Assembly: GCA_013397935.1 (NCBI GenBank)
Contig: VZRN01000659.1
Location: 1,936,945 to 2,000,944, forward strand
DNA length: 64,000 nt
DNA from: Dasyornis broadbenti
Lineage: Eukaryota; Chordata; Aves; Passeriformes; Dasyornithidae
Reading direction: 5' to 3'
Positions 61,941 through 64,000 of the stretch are shown here, one piece after another. The notes under the pieces were generated by a model. It did not search any database. It was given only the letters and a program-made list of their open reading frames with translations, and was not told the origin of the DNA. A program made the position numbers and the translations under genes. Within the stretch, counting starts at the first letter, position 1; every line of letters starts with the position of its first letter.

Positions 61941-64000
61941 CCTTTTGCCACAAACCCCACAAAAGCTGGCTTGTGATAACTCCCCAAAAGTGAAAGCTTA
62001 TAGTGCATAGCAAATATTTAGAATTCTGCTATTGGTCATTTAGCTAATTAAAATTATAACTTATTTGCCAGACTAAATGTATATAAACAGTCCCCCATCC
62101 CCATCCCATCCCTTCCCTCAAGTCTGCCTATTTACAGAAGGTCAGTTTTTCCCAGTTTTCTGCTTGATTCGTTGATCATTCCAAAACTCCATTTCACATA
62201 CCAGCTCCACGTTACAGACCAACATACAGTTTTACACACCTTGCAATCCCAACTCATAAGGTGTTTCCCCACCAGGTACATGTTCCCATCTGCCATGGAG
62301 ACACGGAATAAATAAGATGTGTCTCCTGAAGAAGATGTCCAAACCACAAGCTGAAACCAGCTATGTGGGAGGTAACAAGCAAGACTGCACAGGAGAGGGC
62401 AGAAGAAATTGCAGGTTTTCCGTGCAGGTAGGACAGACTACAGGGCTTTGGGTTCCAGTGGGGATATGAACAAACCTCTTTAACTCATTAACCAAGGGCT
62501 GAACTAGGATAAAGAGTGATGAAATTGCGTGAGCATTTTGGTCTAGTAATTTTACGTTTACATTAAGTTTTCTTAAGTTTAGGGAAATTAGATGTGACAA
62601 AGAAATTAAGTGCTACCTGCTAGGAAGCTCGTGACTGAAAGCACTGAAGCACATACTGCAAGTAAGTCTGGTGAAGGGTCTCATTAAAGAGACATCACTC
62701 CTCAGGTGAGTCCCAACAGCTGAAGTAGCAATTTGGGTGCAGTAACAGCATTCAAAATAGAGCTAGCTCTTCACTCAGTGAGCTGGAAAGGTCTTTTTGA
62801 TTTATTTCTCATATGTTTTTCTGCTTCTGCATCTGCACTTTAGAGATATAGACACTGAGTATGTGCTTTCTATAAGCAAACAGTGGACTGTTCAGGAAAG
62901 TGGCAGTGAAGAATGACTTTTATAATTGATGCTAATGTATGCATGGAAATTGCTGGTCTTAAGCAAGCTAAGGGGGGGGTTTGGAAACATTACAGCATTT
63001 CTGTTTGATTGTATGTATGACAAGCTGTTGAATGCTATTCTGACACAGGATTTGTAGAGTAAATACTTCTTTGTCTTACAGAGGCAAATATTCTGCAGAT
63101 TTGTGGGCTTGCAGGTTATGATTATTAATTACTATCCTCAGTGTAACTCTTGGCACTGACATTCTTAAGTATTTCAGTCAATAAAAATAAGCAAGCAGAA
63201 TTTGTTTATTTTTGGACAAAACTAATATGAAACTTGAATTTAGCAAGTACTCACAGGACAGGTGTGGCTTGGCCACCCATGTCAGGTAGTACAGTAGATT
63301 CATTTTATAGAGCAAGCTCATAAAGGAAAAATTAATTCCCTTATTTTAACAATTTTTCACTAAAGATATTACTGCTCTCAATATAGAATATCTCAGAGGA
63401 AATAAAAAAAAACATATAAAAATGGCAGATTGTTTGGTGGGCAGAAAGAAACTAACAGCTGAGGTCACCCAGACAGAAGCCTACCCCACCAGAAGGAATG
63501 TTTGAGTTCGCACACTTTATCCTGTGTCAGGGTCACAACCAGCTTACGGCACAGACACTGGTGACCATAAAAGCGTCGTGACAAGAATCAGTTAGACATG
63601 GTTCCTTTTGTCTCTTTTCACACTTTGCACATTGTGCTTTTTACAAATGCCTCTACCCTTTTAGCTGTTTTTGCTGGTTTTAGCACTTTTCCTATCACAA
63701 CACTTCATGTTGCCATTCCAAATCAATTCCACTCCTCTACGCTGGATTTTCTCCTTTCTGACCTTTTCTTTTCAGAATGAATGAAGATAAACACAAACAG
63801 GCATGAGACTCTGCAGCAGTATGTCCCCATGTACAGCTAATCACCAATAGCTGCTGTACATTCAATTCACACTTGGAAAAAAAAAAAATGGAATTTAGAT
63901 TGATTTTCAAGGAAAGCTGTGCTTGGAAAACATTATAGTTCAATACAGAGTAAGAACTCATTACCACAGCTCTCATATAATCCTTCCTCCCTAAAAAAAA
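61941..64000. other. Non-coding DNA
   Basis: About 2 kb without a recognised exon, RNA gene or repeat. A C-rich CCCATCC patch lies near 62092-62110 and an A-run near 63880. Confidence 0.4.

Overview
The window looks like a nuclear genome segment from a bird. It is gene-poor and AT-leaning, without operons. Its recognisable repeats are of avian type: five CR1 LINE fragments, two LTRs of an ERVL-like avian family in opposite orientations, and one solo LTR of another endogenous retrovirus family. No rRNA, tRNA, CRISPR or bacterial feature was seen. Most long open frames lack splice signals, codon conservation or recognisable motifs and were left out.

One protein-coding exon is clear. On the minus strand, about 7464-7884 is the first coding exon of a TMT-type (teleost multiple tissue, OPN3-related) opsin. 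It covers the extracellular N-terminus, TM1, TM2 and the start of TM3, and ends at a strong splice donor in phase 1. The rest of the opsin was not found at positions 1-7463, so it should lie beyond the left edge, and the left 7.4 kb should be intron. To the right, a CpG island (about 12541-13240) contains a good minus-strand splice donor, and a good minus-strand acceptor lies just upstream of the coding exon. Together they suggest a non-coding first exon in the island joined over about 4.5 kb to the opsin exon. This is inference: the island could instead serve a plus-strand or bidirectional transcript.

Layout: 1-7463, predicted opsin intron, with an LTR fragment, a 19-bp perfect inverted repeat and a CR1 3' end; 7464-8229, opsin exon and predicted leader; 8230-12540, predicted leader intron with a CR1 3' end; 12541-13240, CpG island; 13241-39981, non-coding with CR1 copies, a minus-strand LTR, small tandem repeats and hairpins, and one weak exon candidate at 27022-27094; 39998-40020, a 23-N gap; 40021-64000, non-coding with a CA microsatellite, a homopurine run, a solo LTR, an exact 35-bp tandem duplication and a CR1 internal fragment.

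No undescribed multi-gene system was found. The best leads are the opsin exon with its unusual upstream short frames, the island-opsin link, the exon candidate at 27 kb, and several perfect inverted repeats.
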